A stretch of DNA of 22,546 nucleotides, from assembly GCA_937877565.1 (NCBI GenBank), contig CALFJB010000031.1, positions 1 to 22,546 of the forward strand. The letters run 5' to 3'. Of the stretch, positions 6,885 to 13,249 are shown in pieces (position 1 is the first letter of the stretch; the number at the start of each line of letters is the position of its first letter). Made by a program: the position numbers and the translations under genes. The notes beneath the pieces are model-generated. The model was not told the origin of the DNA. It made no database searches and saw only the letters and a list, made by a program, of their open reading frames with translations. The stretch comes from an uncultured Selenomonadales bacterium (GTDB lineage Bacteria; Bacillota; Negativicutes; Selenomonadales; Selenomonadaceae).

Positions 6885-7697
6885 ATGTACAAAATTATTG
6901 CCTGCGACTTGGACGAAACTTTATTGCGTAAAGATAAAACTATTTCCGACGAAGACAAAAAAAATATTGCCAAATTGAAAGAATACGGCGTTAAATTCGT
7001 ACCGGCAAGCGGGCGCGGCTATATGAGTATCGACGCGCAATTAAAAGCGTTGGGAACTTTCGACGCGGCGGGCGAATACGTTATTTCCTTCAACGGCGGC
7101 GCAATTACTGAAAATAAAAATCATCAGCTCCTGCACTTCGCCGGTATTCCCTTTGAATTGGCTGAAGAATTTTACAGGCGCGGCTTGAATTATGATATTT
7201 GCGTTCACGTTTACACCAAAGAAAAAGTTTATGCCTATAATTTTTTCGACAATGAAAAAGACTACGTGGCAGGGCGAATGGACGTGGAAGAAATTTTCAG
7301 CAAGGATATAAAATTTTTGCAAGGTCAAGAAATTGTGAAGTGCCTCTACGCAAATACAAACGTTGATTATCTTAGAAAAATTGCAGACGAACTCAAAGAA
7401 ATTACCGGCGACGTTGATGTTAGTTATTCCTCAAACCGATATTTGGAATTTAACAAGCGCGGAGTTAATAAAGGTTCGGGACTTCGCAAGCTTGCCGAAA
7501 TTTTGGGCGTTGATATGAAAGATACAATAGCCATTGGCGATAATTTTAATGATTTATCAATGATTAAAGACGCGGGCTTAGGCGTCGGCGTGGCAAATGT
7601 TGTTGAAGGTATGCGCGGCGACTGCGATTATATTTGCGAAAACGACTGCGAAAATAGCGCAGTTTCTGAAGTTATCAAAAAATTTATTTTTAGTTAA
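6885..7697 (+). CDS. Cof-type HAD-IIB family sugar phosphatase
   Basis: The 270-residue protein shows the HAD motifs in order: CDLDET with nucleophile D8 and acid/base D10, PASGR (motif II), the motif III lysine in NKGSGL, and IGDNFNDLSM (motif IV, Mg2+ binding). The large cap between motifs II and III is typical of the C2B/Cof subfamily. Members dephosphorylate small sugar phosphates and related metabolites in the cytoplasm. The ATG at 6885 has AGGAGG seven bases upstream; a TTG at 6867 lies before that site and was rejected. Its position between the PTS genes and the 6-phospho-beta-glucosidase suggests a role in relieving sugar-phosphate build-up, but that is inferred. Confidence 0.9.
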   Translation: MYKIIACDLDETLLRKDKTISDEDKKNIAKLKEYGVKFVPASGRGYMSIDAQLKALGTFDAAGEYVISFNGGAITENKNHQLLHFAGIPFELAEEFYRRGLNYDICVHVYTKEKVYAYNFFDNEKDYVAGRMDVEEIFSKDIKFLQGQEIVKCLYANTNVDYLRKIADELKEITGDVDVSYSSNRYLEFNKRGVNKGSGLRKLAEILGVDMKDTIAIGDNFNDLSMIKDAGLGVGVANVVEGMRGDCDYICENDCENSAVSEVIKKFIFS

Positions 7698-7712
7698 AGG
7701 AGCGATTTAAAA

Positions 7713-9143
7713 ATGTCATTTCCAAAAAATTTTTTGTGGGCGGGCGCAGTAGCAGCTCATCAACTTGAAGGCGGCTGGCAAGAAGGCGGCAAAGGCGTTT
7801 CAGTTGCAGACGTTATGACGGCGGGGGCGCACGGTGTACCGCGTGAAATTACCGACGGCGTTATTGAAGGCAAAAATTATCCCAATCACGACGCAATAGA
7901 TTTTTACCACCGTTACAAAGAAGACCTTGCACTTTTCGGCGAAATGGGCTTTAAAGCTTTTCGCACTTCCATTGCGTGGACAAGAATTTTTCCGAATGGC
8001 GACGACGCTGAACCGAATGAAGCGGGCTTGAAATTCTACGATGATTTATTTGACGAAATGCACAAAAACGGTATTGAGCCGATTGTTACACTTTGTCATT
8101 TTGAATTGCCGCTGAACATTGCGAAAAAATACGGCGGTTTCAGAGATCGCCGCGTTGTCGATATGTTTGTTAAGTACGCCGTAACCTGTTTCAATCGCTA
8201 CAAGGACAAAGTAAAATACTGGATGACTTTCAATGAAATTAACAATCAGCGCGATGTCAATAATCCGTTTTTTGCTTTTACAAATAGCGGCGTAACGTAC
8301 AAAGACGGCGAAGACAAACTTGCAGTAATGTATCAAGTGGCAATGAATGAGCTTGTTGCAAGTGCGAAGGCGATTATTGAGGCGCGGAAAATTAATCCAA
8401 ATTTCAGAATGGGTTGTATGCTGTCAATGTGTCCAACGTATCCTGAAACTTGCCGCCCTGAAGATCAAATTGTTACACTCAAGGAAATGGATAAATCTTT
8501 CTTCTTCGGTGATGTTCACGTGCGCGGACACATTCCGAGTTATACTAAGCAACTTTGGAAAAATAACGGCTGGGATATTAAATTGGAAGACGGCGACGAA
8601 GAAATTTTAGCCAAAGGCACGGTTGATTATTTCAGTTTCAGTTACTATATGAGTTACGTTGCAACTTCGATTGAAAATAATCCCAACGCTGTAAAAGATG
8701 AATTTGTTCCCGGCGTCAAGAATCCTTATTTGAAAACTTCAGATTGGGGTTGGGCGATTGATCCTGTCGGCTTGCGTTATATGCTCAATGTGCTTTATGA
8801 ACGTTATGAAATTCCGCTGATGGTTTCAGAAAATGGAATTGGATTGCACGAAGAACCGGACGCTGAAGGCAAGATTGACGATAAAGCCCGCGTTGATTAT
8901 TTCCGCGCCCATATTGCCGAAATGAAAAAAGCCATTGAAATTGACGGCGTAGACTGTTTTGCTTATTGTCCGTGGGGTCCAATCGATTTAGTGTCAGCCG
9001 GTACAGGCGAAATGGAAAAACGCTACGGCTTTATTTACGTCGATAAAAACAACAAAGGCGAAGGTACGCTCAATCGTTCGCGCAAAAATTCTTTCTATTG
9101 GTATCAAAAAGTTATTAAAACCAATGGCGAAGACCTTGCATAA
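7713..9143 (+). CDS. GH1 6-phospho-beta-glucosidase
   Basis: The 476-residue glycoside hydrolase family 1 enzyme begins FPKNFLWAGAVAAHQLEGGW, the family N-terminal signature. The acid/base glutamate is E175 in MTFNEIN and the nucleophile is E373 in VSENGIG. The segment AGTGEMEKRYGFIYVD carries the Ser/Lys/Tyr pattern that binds the 6-phosphate, separating it from plain beta-glucosidases. It hydrolyses phosphorylated cellobiose-type disaccharides delivered by the upstream PTS into glucose and glucose-6-phosphate. AAAGGAG lies 11 bases before the ATG and 15 bases separate it from the HAD gene. A diverged relic of a second GH1 3' end lies 420 bases downstream. Confidence 0.95.
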   Translation: MSFPKNFLWAGAVAAHQLEGGWQEGGKGVSVADVMTAGAHGVPREITDGVIEGKNYPNHDAIDFYHRYKEDLALFGEMGFKAFRTSIAWTRIFPNGDDAEPNEAGLKFYDDLFDEMHKNGIEPIVTLCHFELPLNIAKKYGGFRDRRVVDMFVKYAVTCFNRYKDKVKYWMTFNEINNQRDVNNPFFAFTNSGVTYKDGEDKLAVMYQVAMNELVASAKAIIEARKINPNFRMGCMLSMCPTYPETCRPEDQIVTLKEMDKSFFFGDVHVRGHIPSYTKQLWKNNGWDIKLEDGDEEILAKGTVDYFSFSYYMSYVATSIENNPNAVKDEFVPGVKNPYLKTSDWGWAIDPVGLRYMLNVLYERYEIPLMVSENGIGLHEEPDAEGKIDDKARVDYFRAHIAEMKKAIEIDGVDCFAYCPWGPIDLVSAGTGEMEKRYGFIYVDKNNKGEGTLNRSRKNSFYWYQKVIKTNGEDLA

Positions 9144-9273
9144 AATTTTTCGCGCTTAAAAAGAGAAAGCCTCGACTTTGCCGAGACTTTCTCTGCGCGT
9201 TTTATAGATTAACGCTAACCACGTGCTGGGCTGTCAATCAGAAATGTCGATCCAGCCACTTGCAGACGTAGTG
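9074..9273. repeat. Direct repeat, copy 1 (GH1 3' end and peptide gene 3' half)
   Basis: This stretch is repeated, diverged but ungapped over most of its length, at about 9576-9775. It covers the last GH1 codons, the hairpin terminator and the 3' half of the minus-strand peptide gene. Confidence 0.8.
9162..9194 (-). terminator. Strong hairpin terminator between GH1 and small peptide gene 2
   Basis: AGAGAAAG-c-CTCG (9162-9174) pairs with CGAG-a-CTTTCTCT (9182-9194). In the minus direction the stem runs into a T-tract, so it ends the peptide gene transcript. In the plus direction it is followed by GCGCGTTTT and may also end the PTS operon. Confidence 0.75.
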
Positions 9274-9318
9274 GCTAATTACGCCCGCTCCTATCGACAT
9301 CAAAAAAGTTACTAACAT
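9238..9318 (-). CDS. Small single-membrane-span peptide, candidate type I toxin (26 aa)
   Basis: The ORF starts at ATG 9318 with a strong AAGGGAGGG Shine-Dalgarno (complement of 9326-9333). It encodes a hydrophobic segment, LVTFLMSIGAGVISHYV, and a short polar tail, CKWLDRHF. It has its own promoter (9375-9403), a structured 5' leader (9335-9370) and a strong terminator (9162-9194), making a complete monocistronic unit. A divergent short RNA (9450-9506) is almost perfectly complementary to codons 1-5 and the bases up to the Shine-Dalgarno. This is the layout of type I toxin-antitoxin loci with a nearby divergent antitoxin RNA, such as shoB/ohsC and zorO/orzO. The toxin function is inferred. 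A truncated homologue is at 9739-9790. Confidence 0.65.
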   Translation of the reverse strand: MLVTFLMSIGAGVISHYVCKWLDRHF

Positions 9319-9334
9319 TGCATATCCCTCCCTT

Positions 9335-9370
9335 CCGTGTCAAATGCACGTTACAGGGGATTGACAACGG
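9335..9370 (-). promoter_or_regulatory. 5' leader hairpin of small peptide gene 2
   Basis: In the minus-strand mRNA CCG-T-TGTCAA (9370-9361) pairs with TTGACACGG (9343-9335), nine pairs with one bulged base. The stem begins at about the predicted transcript 5' end and stops just before the Shine-Dalgarno. Confidence 0.5.
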
Positions 9371-9374
9371 AGAA

Positions 9375-9403
9375 ATTTTATCAGATGATAAAAAATATTT
9401 CAA
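9375..9403 (-). promoter_or_regulatory. Promoter of small peptide gene 2
   Basis: On the minus strand TTGAAA (9403-9398) and TAAAAT (9380-9375) are separated by 17 bases, giving a start near 9368. Confidence 0.65.
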
Positions 9404-9413
9404 GTTGGTTAGC

Positions 9414-9443
9414 TTGCAAAAAAATTTTTATGGTGATATACTT
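9414..9443 (+). promoter_or_regulatory. Promoter of candidate antitoxin RNA 2
   Basis: TTGCAA (9414-9419) and TATACT (9438-9443) are separated by 18 bases, divergent from the peptide gene promoter with 10 bases between the -35 boxes. Confidence 0.6.
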
Positions 9444-9449
9444 TAAAAA

Positions 9450-9506
9450 AAGTTACTGACATGCATATTCCAAATAAAAACGCTCGGTTGGCTACCGGGT
9501 TTTTTT
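9450..9506 (+). ncRNA. Candidate antisense antitoxin RNA 2
   Basis: A short unit of about 57 nt begins after the promoter at 9414-9443 and ends at a hairpin with seven Ts (9483-9506). Bases 9447-9472 match plus-strand 9302-9328, the complement of the peptide start region. AAAAAAGTTACT is identical, then there is one mismatch, ACAT and GCATAT match around a single-base bulge, and one further difference is a G-U pair in RNA. The RNA could therefore cover the start codon and the bases leading to the Shine-Dalgarno of the 9238-9318 mRNA. The pairing region lies at the RNA 5' end and no ORF is present. Expression is not shown. Confidence 0.6.
9483..9506 (+). terminator. Terminator of candidate antitoxin RNA 2
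   Basis: CTCGGT (9483-9488) pairs with ACCGGG (9494-9499) across loop TGGCT, followed by seven Ts. Confidence 0.75.
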
Positions 9507-9534
9507 ACGCCCAAAAATAATTGAAACTGAAAAA

Positions 9535-9564
9535 TCCCTGCCGTGTTTGACAGAGACTTTTTTT
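9535..9564. terminator. Weak bidirectional terminator-like hairpin
   Basis: TCCCTG (9535-9540) faces CAGAGA (9551-9556) with one mismatch. An A-run lies before the stem and a T-run after it. No gene obviously uses it; it may be a leftover of the deleted second GH1 region. Confidence 0.35.
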
Positions 9565-9566
9565 AT

Positions 9567-9644
9567 TTGAACGACCGTAGCCGCAAAAATTCTTTTTATT
9601 GGTATCAGAAAGTTATTCAATCCAACGGCGAAGACTTTGCATAA
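9567..9644 (+). pseudogene. Relic of a second GH1 6-phospho-beta-glucosidase gene (last 26 codons)
   Basis: The frame reads LNDRSRKNSFYWYQKVIQSN and continues to GEDFA and a stop. It matches the C-terminus of the intact GH1 enzyme (NRSRKNSFYWYQKVIKTNGEDLA) with several synonymous codon changes. It is therefore a diverged paralogue whose remaining 5' part is gone, not a recent copy. Upstream lies only a terminator-like hairpin. Confidence 0.8.
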
Positions 9645-9775
9645 AATTTTTCGCACTTAAAAAGAGAAAGCCTCGATTTTGCCGAGACTTTCTCTGCGCG
9701 TTTTATAAATTAACGCTAACCACGTACTGGGCTGTCAATCAGAAATGTCGATCCAGCCACTTGCAAACGTAGTGT
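9576..9775. repeat. Direct repeat, copy 2 of 9074-9273
   Basis: It covers the GH1 relic, a second copy of the hairpin terminator (9663-9695) and the 3' half of the peptide gene. Differences from copy 1 are scattered substitutions, mostly silent inside the GH1 frame. Confidence 0.8.
9663..9695 (-). terminator. Second copy of the GH1/peptide hairpin terminator
   Basis: AGAGAAAG-c-CTCG (9663-9675) pairs with CGAG-a-CTTTCTCT (9683-9695); the stem matches the copy at 9162-9194, and the only changes are in the loop. Confidence 0.65.
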
Positions 9776-9790
9776 CCAACTACAATAGCT
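9739..9790 (-). pseudogene. Truncated relic of a small peptide gene 2 homologue
   Basis: The minus strand reads AIVVGHYVCKWLDRHF and a stop, matching the C-terminal part of the 26-aa peptide (AGVISHYVCKWLDRHF). The start codon, ribosome binding site and promoter are missing. Similarity ends at about 9790, where phage-like sequence starts. Confidence 0.65.
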
Positions 9791-9796
9791 GAATTT

Positions 9797-9820
9797 GCCC
9801 GTAATTAAACGGGCTTTTTA
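9797..9820 (+). terminator. Rho-independent terminator at the left edge of the prophage
   Basis: GCCCG (9797-9801) pairs with CGGGC (9810-9814) around TAATTAAA, followed by TTTTT. What it terminated is no longer present upstream, which suggests a deletion boundary. Confidence 0.75.
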
Positions 9821-9843
9821 ATTTAGAAAAAGAGGCGGTTGAA

Positions 9844-10059
9844 ATGATAATTAAATGTCCAAAATGCGGAAGTTCAGACGTGACGTTAGTAACCGACATT
9901 ACAGACATAAAATTTCGCTTTGACGAAGAAGGTAATGTGGTACTTATTACTGATGTTGCTGATACTATTTACTGGGACGTTGTTTATGATGGCATACCTG
10001 CTGTTTGTGTTTGCGGTGAGTGTGGATATTGTTTTGATTTTGAGGAGATTCAAAAATGA
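9844..10059 (+). CDS. Small zinc-ribbon protein (71 aa), phage-associated
   Basis: The protein starts MIIKCPKCGSSDV and ends in CVCGECGYCFDFEEIQK. The two cysteine pairs, CPKC near residue 5 and CGEC near residue 58, look like a zinc ribbon split by an acidic beta-rich middle. No function is recognised. GAGGCGG precedes the ATG. Its stop overlaps the next start (ATGA), so the two are translationally coupled. There is no promoter between the terminator at 9797-9820 and this start. Confidence 0.65.
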   Translation: MIIKCPKCGSSDVTLVTDITDIKFRFDEEGNVVLITDVADTIYWDVVYDGIPAVCVCGECGYCFDFEEIQK

Positions 10060-10439
10060 ATAACGTAGAGAAAATGTTAGCGAAATATGGAAATCTTCCG
10101 TTTGTATCGTCATCAGTTGAAACGCCGGAATTTTATATTTTGAGTAAAAGACTTAAAGCAACAATGCAGAAAGATATTGAAGAAAATTTTCCAAATTTAG
10201 AAATTTCGGTATGGTCGAAGGGGCATTTTTACATATCGGGATTTATTACCAGAAAAAATGACGGCGCAATTTTTTATTTCAATATCAGTGATGTTCGTTG
10301 TTGGAATGTGGCAACAAGCCTAATACTGTATCGCTCGGCACGTCATTTAAAAGATTATTTCGGAGGAATGAACTTGTATTGCAGGGCATGTGAACTTTTG
10401 GAAAAGATTAATAAAGAAAGCTATGAATTTGTTAAATGA
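10056..10439 (+). CDS. Hypothetical phage protein (127 aa)
   Basis: No family is recognised. It begins MNNVEKMLAKYGNLPFV and has mixed alpha/beta composition with no membrane segment or signal peptide. The start overlaps the preceding stop by four bases, and the small gene after it begins 13 bases beyond its end. It belongs to a run of five closely packed small plus-strand genes (9844-11460) typical of phage accessory regions. Confidence 0.65.
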   Translation: MNNVEKMLAKYGNLPFVSSSVETPEFYILSKRLKATMQKDIEENFPNLEISVWSKGHFYISGFITRKNDGAIFYFNISDVRCWNVATSLILYRSARHLKDYFGGMNLYCRACELLEKINKESYEFVK

Positions 10440-10452
10440 AGGAGATTTCAAA

Positions 10453-10638
10453 ATGGAAGAAGTGTATATCAAAGTGAGAGTTAATAATAATAAACCTGAT
10501 TCAATAGAGATTAACGGAAATGCGGTAGACTTTATGTTTATAGCATCAGTAGCAGTTAAATATGTCAGTGATTCAACCGGTAAAAGTATTGAAAGTCTTA
10601 CAGATGAAATTAAAATTGCTTTGAAAGGAGTGCGTTGA
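10453..10638 (+). CDS. Hypothetical phage protein (61 aa)
   Basis: It starts MEEVYIKVRVNNNKPDSIEI. I chose ATG 10453 because AAGGAG (10439-10444) lies eight bases upstream; a longer frame opening at 10390 would overlap the previous gene and lacks a ribosome binding site. The short protein has an N-terminal beta-rich half and a C-terminal helix. No function is recognised. Confidence 0.6.
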   Translation: MEEVYIKVRVNNNKPDSIEINGNAVDFMFIASVAVKYVSDSTGKSIESLTDEIKIALKGVR

Positions 10639-10640
10639 AA

Positions 10641-11033
10641 ATGTTTGGATTAAATAAAAACGTAAAACTGCGCGACGAAATTATTTTTGGCAAATACGAG
10701 TCAGAAAAATATATGGGCGGTATTCGCAGATTCGAGAATTTGAATCTTGACAAATTACAAAAGCTTGCAATGATGAACTTTATCAATTTGGAAGAAAATC
10801 AAAATTATAGTCCTACTGTTTGGGAGTTTATTAAATTTATGAGAAAGTACCCTGAATATACTGTAATGGGCTATACAGTTTCTATTGAGCGTTCAGATTA
10901 TCGCGTAAGTATAGACGGAATTGAAAAACAATTTGGAGCTGAATCAGAAACAGAAGAAACGGAATTTATAGAATTATTTGGCGATGCAGATGAATTTGAA
11001 AACAATTCTGAAATGTATGCGTGGTTTGATTAA
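10641..11033 (+). CDS. Hypothetical phage protein (130 aa)
   Basis: It starts MFGLNKNVKLRDEIIFGKYE and ends in a very acidic tail (ESETEETEFIELFGDADEFE). ATG 10641 is ten bases after AAGGAG (10625-10630), better than a TTG at 10635. The gene follows the 61-aa gene with two bases between. The acidic C-terminus resembles DNA-mimic or partner-binding tails, but that is only a composition remark. No family is recognised. Confidence 0.6.
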   Translation: MFGLNKNVKLRDEIIFGKYESEKYMGGIRRFENLNLDKLQKLAMMNFINLEENQNYSPTVWEFIKFMRKYPEYTVMGYTVSIERSDYRVSIDGIEKQFGAESETEETEFIELFGDADEFENNSEMYAWFD

Positions 11034-11058
11034 AAAAATATAAAGGAGCGAAATTAAA

Positions 11059-11460
11059 ATGATAAAAAATTATGTACCAAAACCTTTTATTGGAACAAAT
11101 CAGTTACCAAATTATGTCAGCAATGTAAAAAAATATATTTTAAACGGAACAATAACAGGAGGTTATATTATCAGATTAGCTAAGTTGACAGTTGGAGAAT
11201 CTACCAGTAATGGAGTAATTCTTAGCCATGCAAGATTTCAATCATACTCAGACCACGGAAAACGTAAAAGTGATATAAAAACTCGTGTTAGCGGCTATAA
11301 TCGTGAGTTTAACGCAATAAAAAATGTTATGTTTGAGGCAGGAGTAGAGTTCGATAATGTCACTTTTGGTTCTACTGAAGAAATTATTAATGCGCTTGGA
11401 GAATGGTTTAAACGCCATAATTCAGATATTCTCAGCTATAGTCTCATGTCACAAAATTGA
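11059..11460 (+). CDS. Hypothetical phage protein (133 aa)
   Basis: It starts MIKNYVPKPFIGTNQLPNYV, with AAAGGAG nine bases before the ATG. It is basic and soluble, with no recognised motif. It is the last of the run of small genes; a long hairpin follows in the gap downstream. Confidence 0.6.
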   Translation: MIKNYVPKPFIGTNQLPNYVSNVKKYILNGTITGGYIIRLAKLTVGESTSNGVILSHARFQSYSDHGKRKSDIKTRVSGYNREFNAIKNVMFEAGVEFDNVTFGSTEEIINALGEWFKRHNSDILSYSLMSQN

Positions 11461-11474
11461 CATTGACTAAATAT

Positions 11475-11520
11475 AAGGGAATGAGTAAAATAGTATCATC
11501 TAAAATTTTGCTTATTCCTT
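11475..11520. other. Long intergenic hairpin
   Basis: Arms 11475-11491 and 11505-11520 form 16 pairs with one bulged G and two wobbles, around a 13-base loop. No T-run follows on either strand, so it is not a classical terminator. It may be an RNA processing site or operator. Confidence 0.45.
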
Positions 11521-11547
11521 CACCTAATAAAAAGGAGAAGTGATAAT

Positions 11548-12006
11548 ATGGCTTTGCAAGATGTTTTACCGATGAGGTTGCGCTTAGAGATTTTAAAAAA
11601 GTGAACTTTCTTTTGGTTGCGGGATATTCGAGATGTTGATATTTCGCAGTGCTGTGCCAAGTGCTTTATTGGAGAAAAAGATAACCGAGTTTACTATGGC
11701 ACATTGCATAAAGAAAAGGCTGTTGTAGATATTGAAGTTATACAAAATCTGTTAGCTAAGGCTTATTATCTGTGCGGTTTGAGTGATGGTTTTGTTTGGG
11801 CTTTAAATACGCACGTTGCATTTGTTCCTGATGTTAATTCAGAAATTCATATTCTCAATGACCGAATTAAGCTGGACATAACAAATGCAAGACGAATAAA
11901 TTTTTGGGACTATACGCCTAATCCTCAAGGTAATTATACGCAAAATCAGCGCACTTGTCGTAACTGGATTTTTGCAAATTACATAAAAGACGGAATGCCA
12001 TTATAA
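11548..12006 (+). pseudogene. Hypothetical phage gene interrupted by an in-frame TGA
   Basis: ATG 11548 has a strong AAAGGAG. The frame reads MALQDVLPMRLRLEILKK, then TGA at 11602-11604, then continues open for 134 codons (TFFWLRDIRDVDISQCC...) to a TAA at 12006. The downstream part has no ribosome binding site of its own. The simplest reading is one gene of about 152 codons with a nonsense mutation at codon 19. The product is not recognised; it is cysteine-containing and soluble. A genuine 18-residue peptide is a less likely alternative. Confidence 0.6.
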
Positions 12007-12080
12007 GCGCAAATACAAGTGGACGAATAAGAATTTTGTAATTTAGGGACGTTGTTAAATAACGATTAAATAAAAAAATT

Positions 12081-12110
12081 AGCCCTCGTAAATTTTACGG
12101 GGGCTTTAAT
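12081..12110 (+). terminator. Hairpin terminator before the ParB-like genes
   Basis: AGCCCTCGTAA (12081-12091) pairs with TTACGGGGGCT (12095-12105), eleven pairs with one wobble and a three-base loop, followed by a weak T-run (TTTAATT). Confidence 0.65.
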
Positions 12111-12124
12111 TAGTGGGTGAAGTA

Positions 12125-12649
12125 ATGGAAATTGTATATAAAAAAATTGAAGATATTAGAGAGTACGAAAATAACGCCAGACGGAATAGTAAAGCTGTTT
12201 TAAAAGTAGCAGAGAGTATTAAAGATTTCGGTTTTCTCAATCCAATAACTTTAGACAAAAATAATGTTGTTATATCGGGACATACGCGCTTAAAAGCAGC
12301 ACGATTATTAAAACTTGAAGAAGTTCCTTGCATTGTAAAAGATTTATCTGAAGAAGAAGCACGTTTGGCTCGAATTATAGATAACAAAAGTCACGAATAT
12401 GCAACGTGGGATATTGAAAAACTTCATAAAGAATTAAACAACATAAATTTAAATTACAAAACAACCTTTTTTACGCCAAATCGTGACCGTAAATATTTTG
12501 CTGAAAATAAATTTTTAATTTTCGGCAAATGTGAATTACCTATTACGGAAGATGAATATAACCGCTTAAAAAATGTTTACGATAAATATATTGAGCGCAA
12601 TAAAACTTATTTAGGTTTTGTTATGTATTTGACAGGTGGTGAAGAATAA
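12125..12649 (+). CDS. ParB N-terminal domain protein (174 aa), phage
   Basis: Residues 1-90 are a ParB/Srx-type fold: YKKIEDIREYENNAR, SIKDFGFLNPITLDKNNVVI, then the hallmark SGHTRLKAARLL, followed by EARLARIIDNKSHEYATW. In phages such domains often sit next to or within DNA methyltransferases beside the terminase genes. The C-terminal part (about 120-174) carries LIFGKCELPITEDEYNRL and GFVMYL, a module also seen at the end of the next gene. ATG 12125 was preferred to an upstream GTG at 12113. The stop overlaps the next ATG (TAATG). This is the only intact member of three consecutive ParB-like genes. Confidence 0.8.
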   Translation: MEIVYKKIEDIREYENNARRNSKAVLKVAESIKDFGFLNPITLDKNNVVISGHTRLKAARLLKLEEVPCIVKDLSEEEARLARIIDNKSHEYATWDIEKLHKELNNINLNYKTTFFTPNRDRKYFAENKFLIFGKCELPITEDEYNRLKNVYDKYIERNKTYLGFVMYLTGGEE

Positions 12650-13249
12650 TGGAAATTCATGAAATTGCTGTAACGCGCTTAAAATCATATGAAAACAACC
12701 CACGTAATAATGATTTAGCTGTTGAAAAAGTAAAATATAGTATTGAACGTTTAAAAACTACAGAAAGAATTGTCATTGATTGACCTTATCAAATTTTACT
12801 TGACCGTTTTGAATTAACACCGAAAGTTTTTGATATTGAACCTGAACAAGCGGAAATAGAAGTACGGTCTTTAAATTTTATGTCTAATGACACCTCAAAA
12901 AATAATTCTTCTGATAAAGATTCTAAAATTCAGAATTATGAAGAACCGATTGAAGAAAATTTATCATTTGAAGAATATTATTTACCAGATGAACATACCG
13001 AAAATAATATTGAAAAAGTTGAAGAGGAATATATATCCAGCAATTCGGAAGAAGAGAAAGTTGAAAAGAAAAAAACGAATCCGCTTTTGCCATTACATCA
13101 ATTTCGTTTTGGTGATGGTGGCATTTTTTATTTCAAAAGTTGAACTTGAAAAGTTACATTCTAAATATGAAGAATATATGGATTCTAATGAAAATTTAAA
13201 AGGTAGTTTCGTTGATTATATTTTGAAAGGAGTTGAAAATCGTGATTGA
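12649..13249 (+). pseudogene. Second ParB-like gene, broken by a nonsense codon and a frameshift
   Basis: The frame starts MEIHEIAVTRLKSYENNPRN, a ParB N-terminus, and reaches TGA at 12781-12783. It then continues in the same frame through a very acidic linker to 13143. Removing one T from the T6 run at 13123-13128 would join it to the frame ending KGSFVDYILKGVENRD at 13249. That C-terminus parallels the C-terminus of the preceding intact gene. The GHTR core of ParB is missing, so an internal deletion is also likely. The ATG overlaps the previous stop codon. Confidence 0.65.

Noticed and set aside
9074..9775. Direct repeat as phage attachment sites (attL/attR)
   Set aside because: Both copies lie on the same side of the prophage and differ by silent codon changes, fitting a diverged paralogous locus instead of an integration duplication; no integrase is present.
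11475..11520. Hairpin as a Rho-independent terminator
   Set aside because: The stem is long but no T-run follows on either strand, so it is listed only as an unexplained hairpin.
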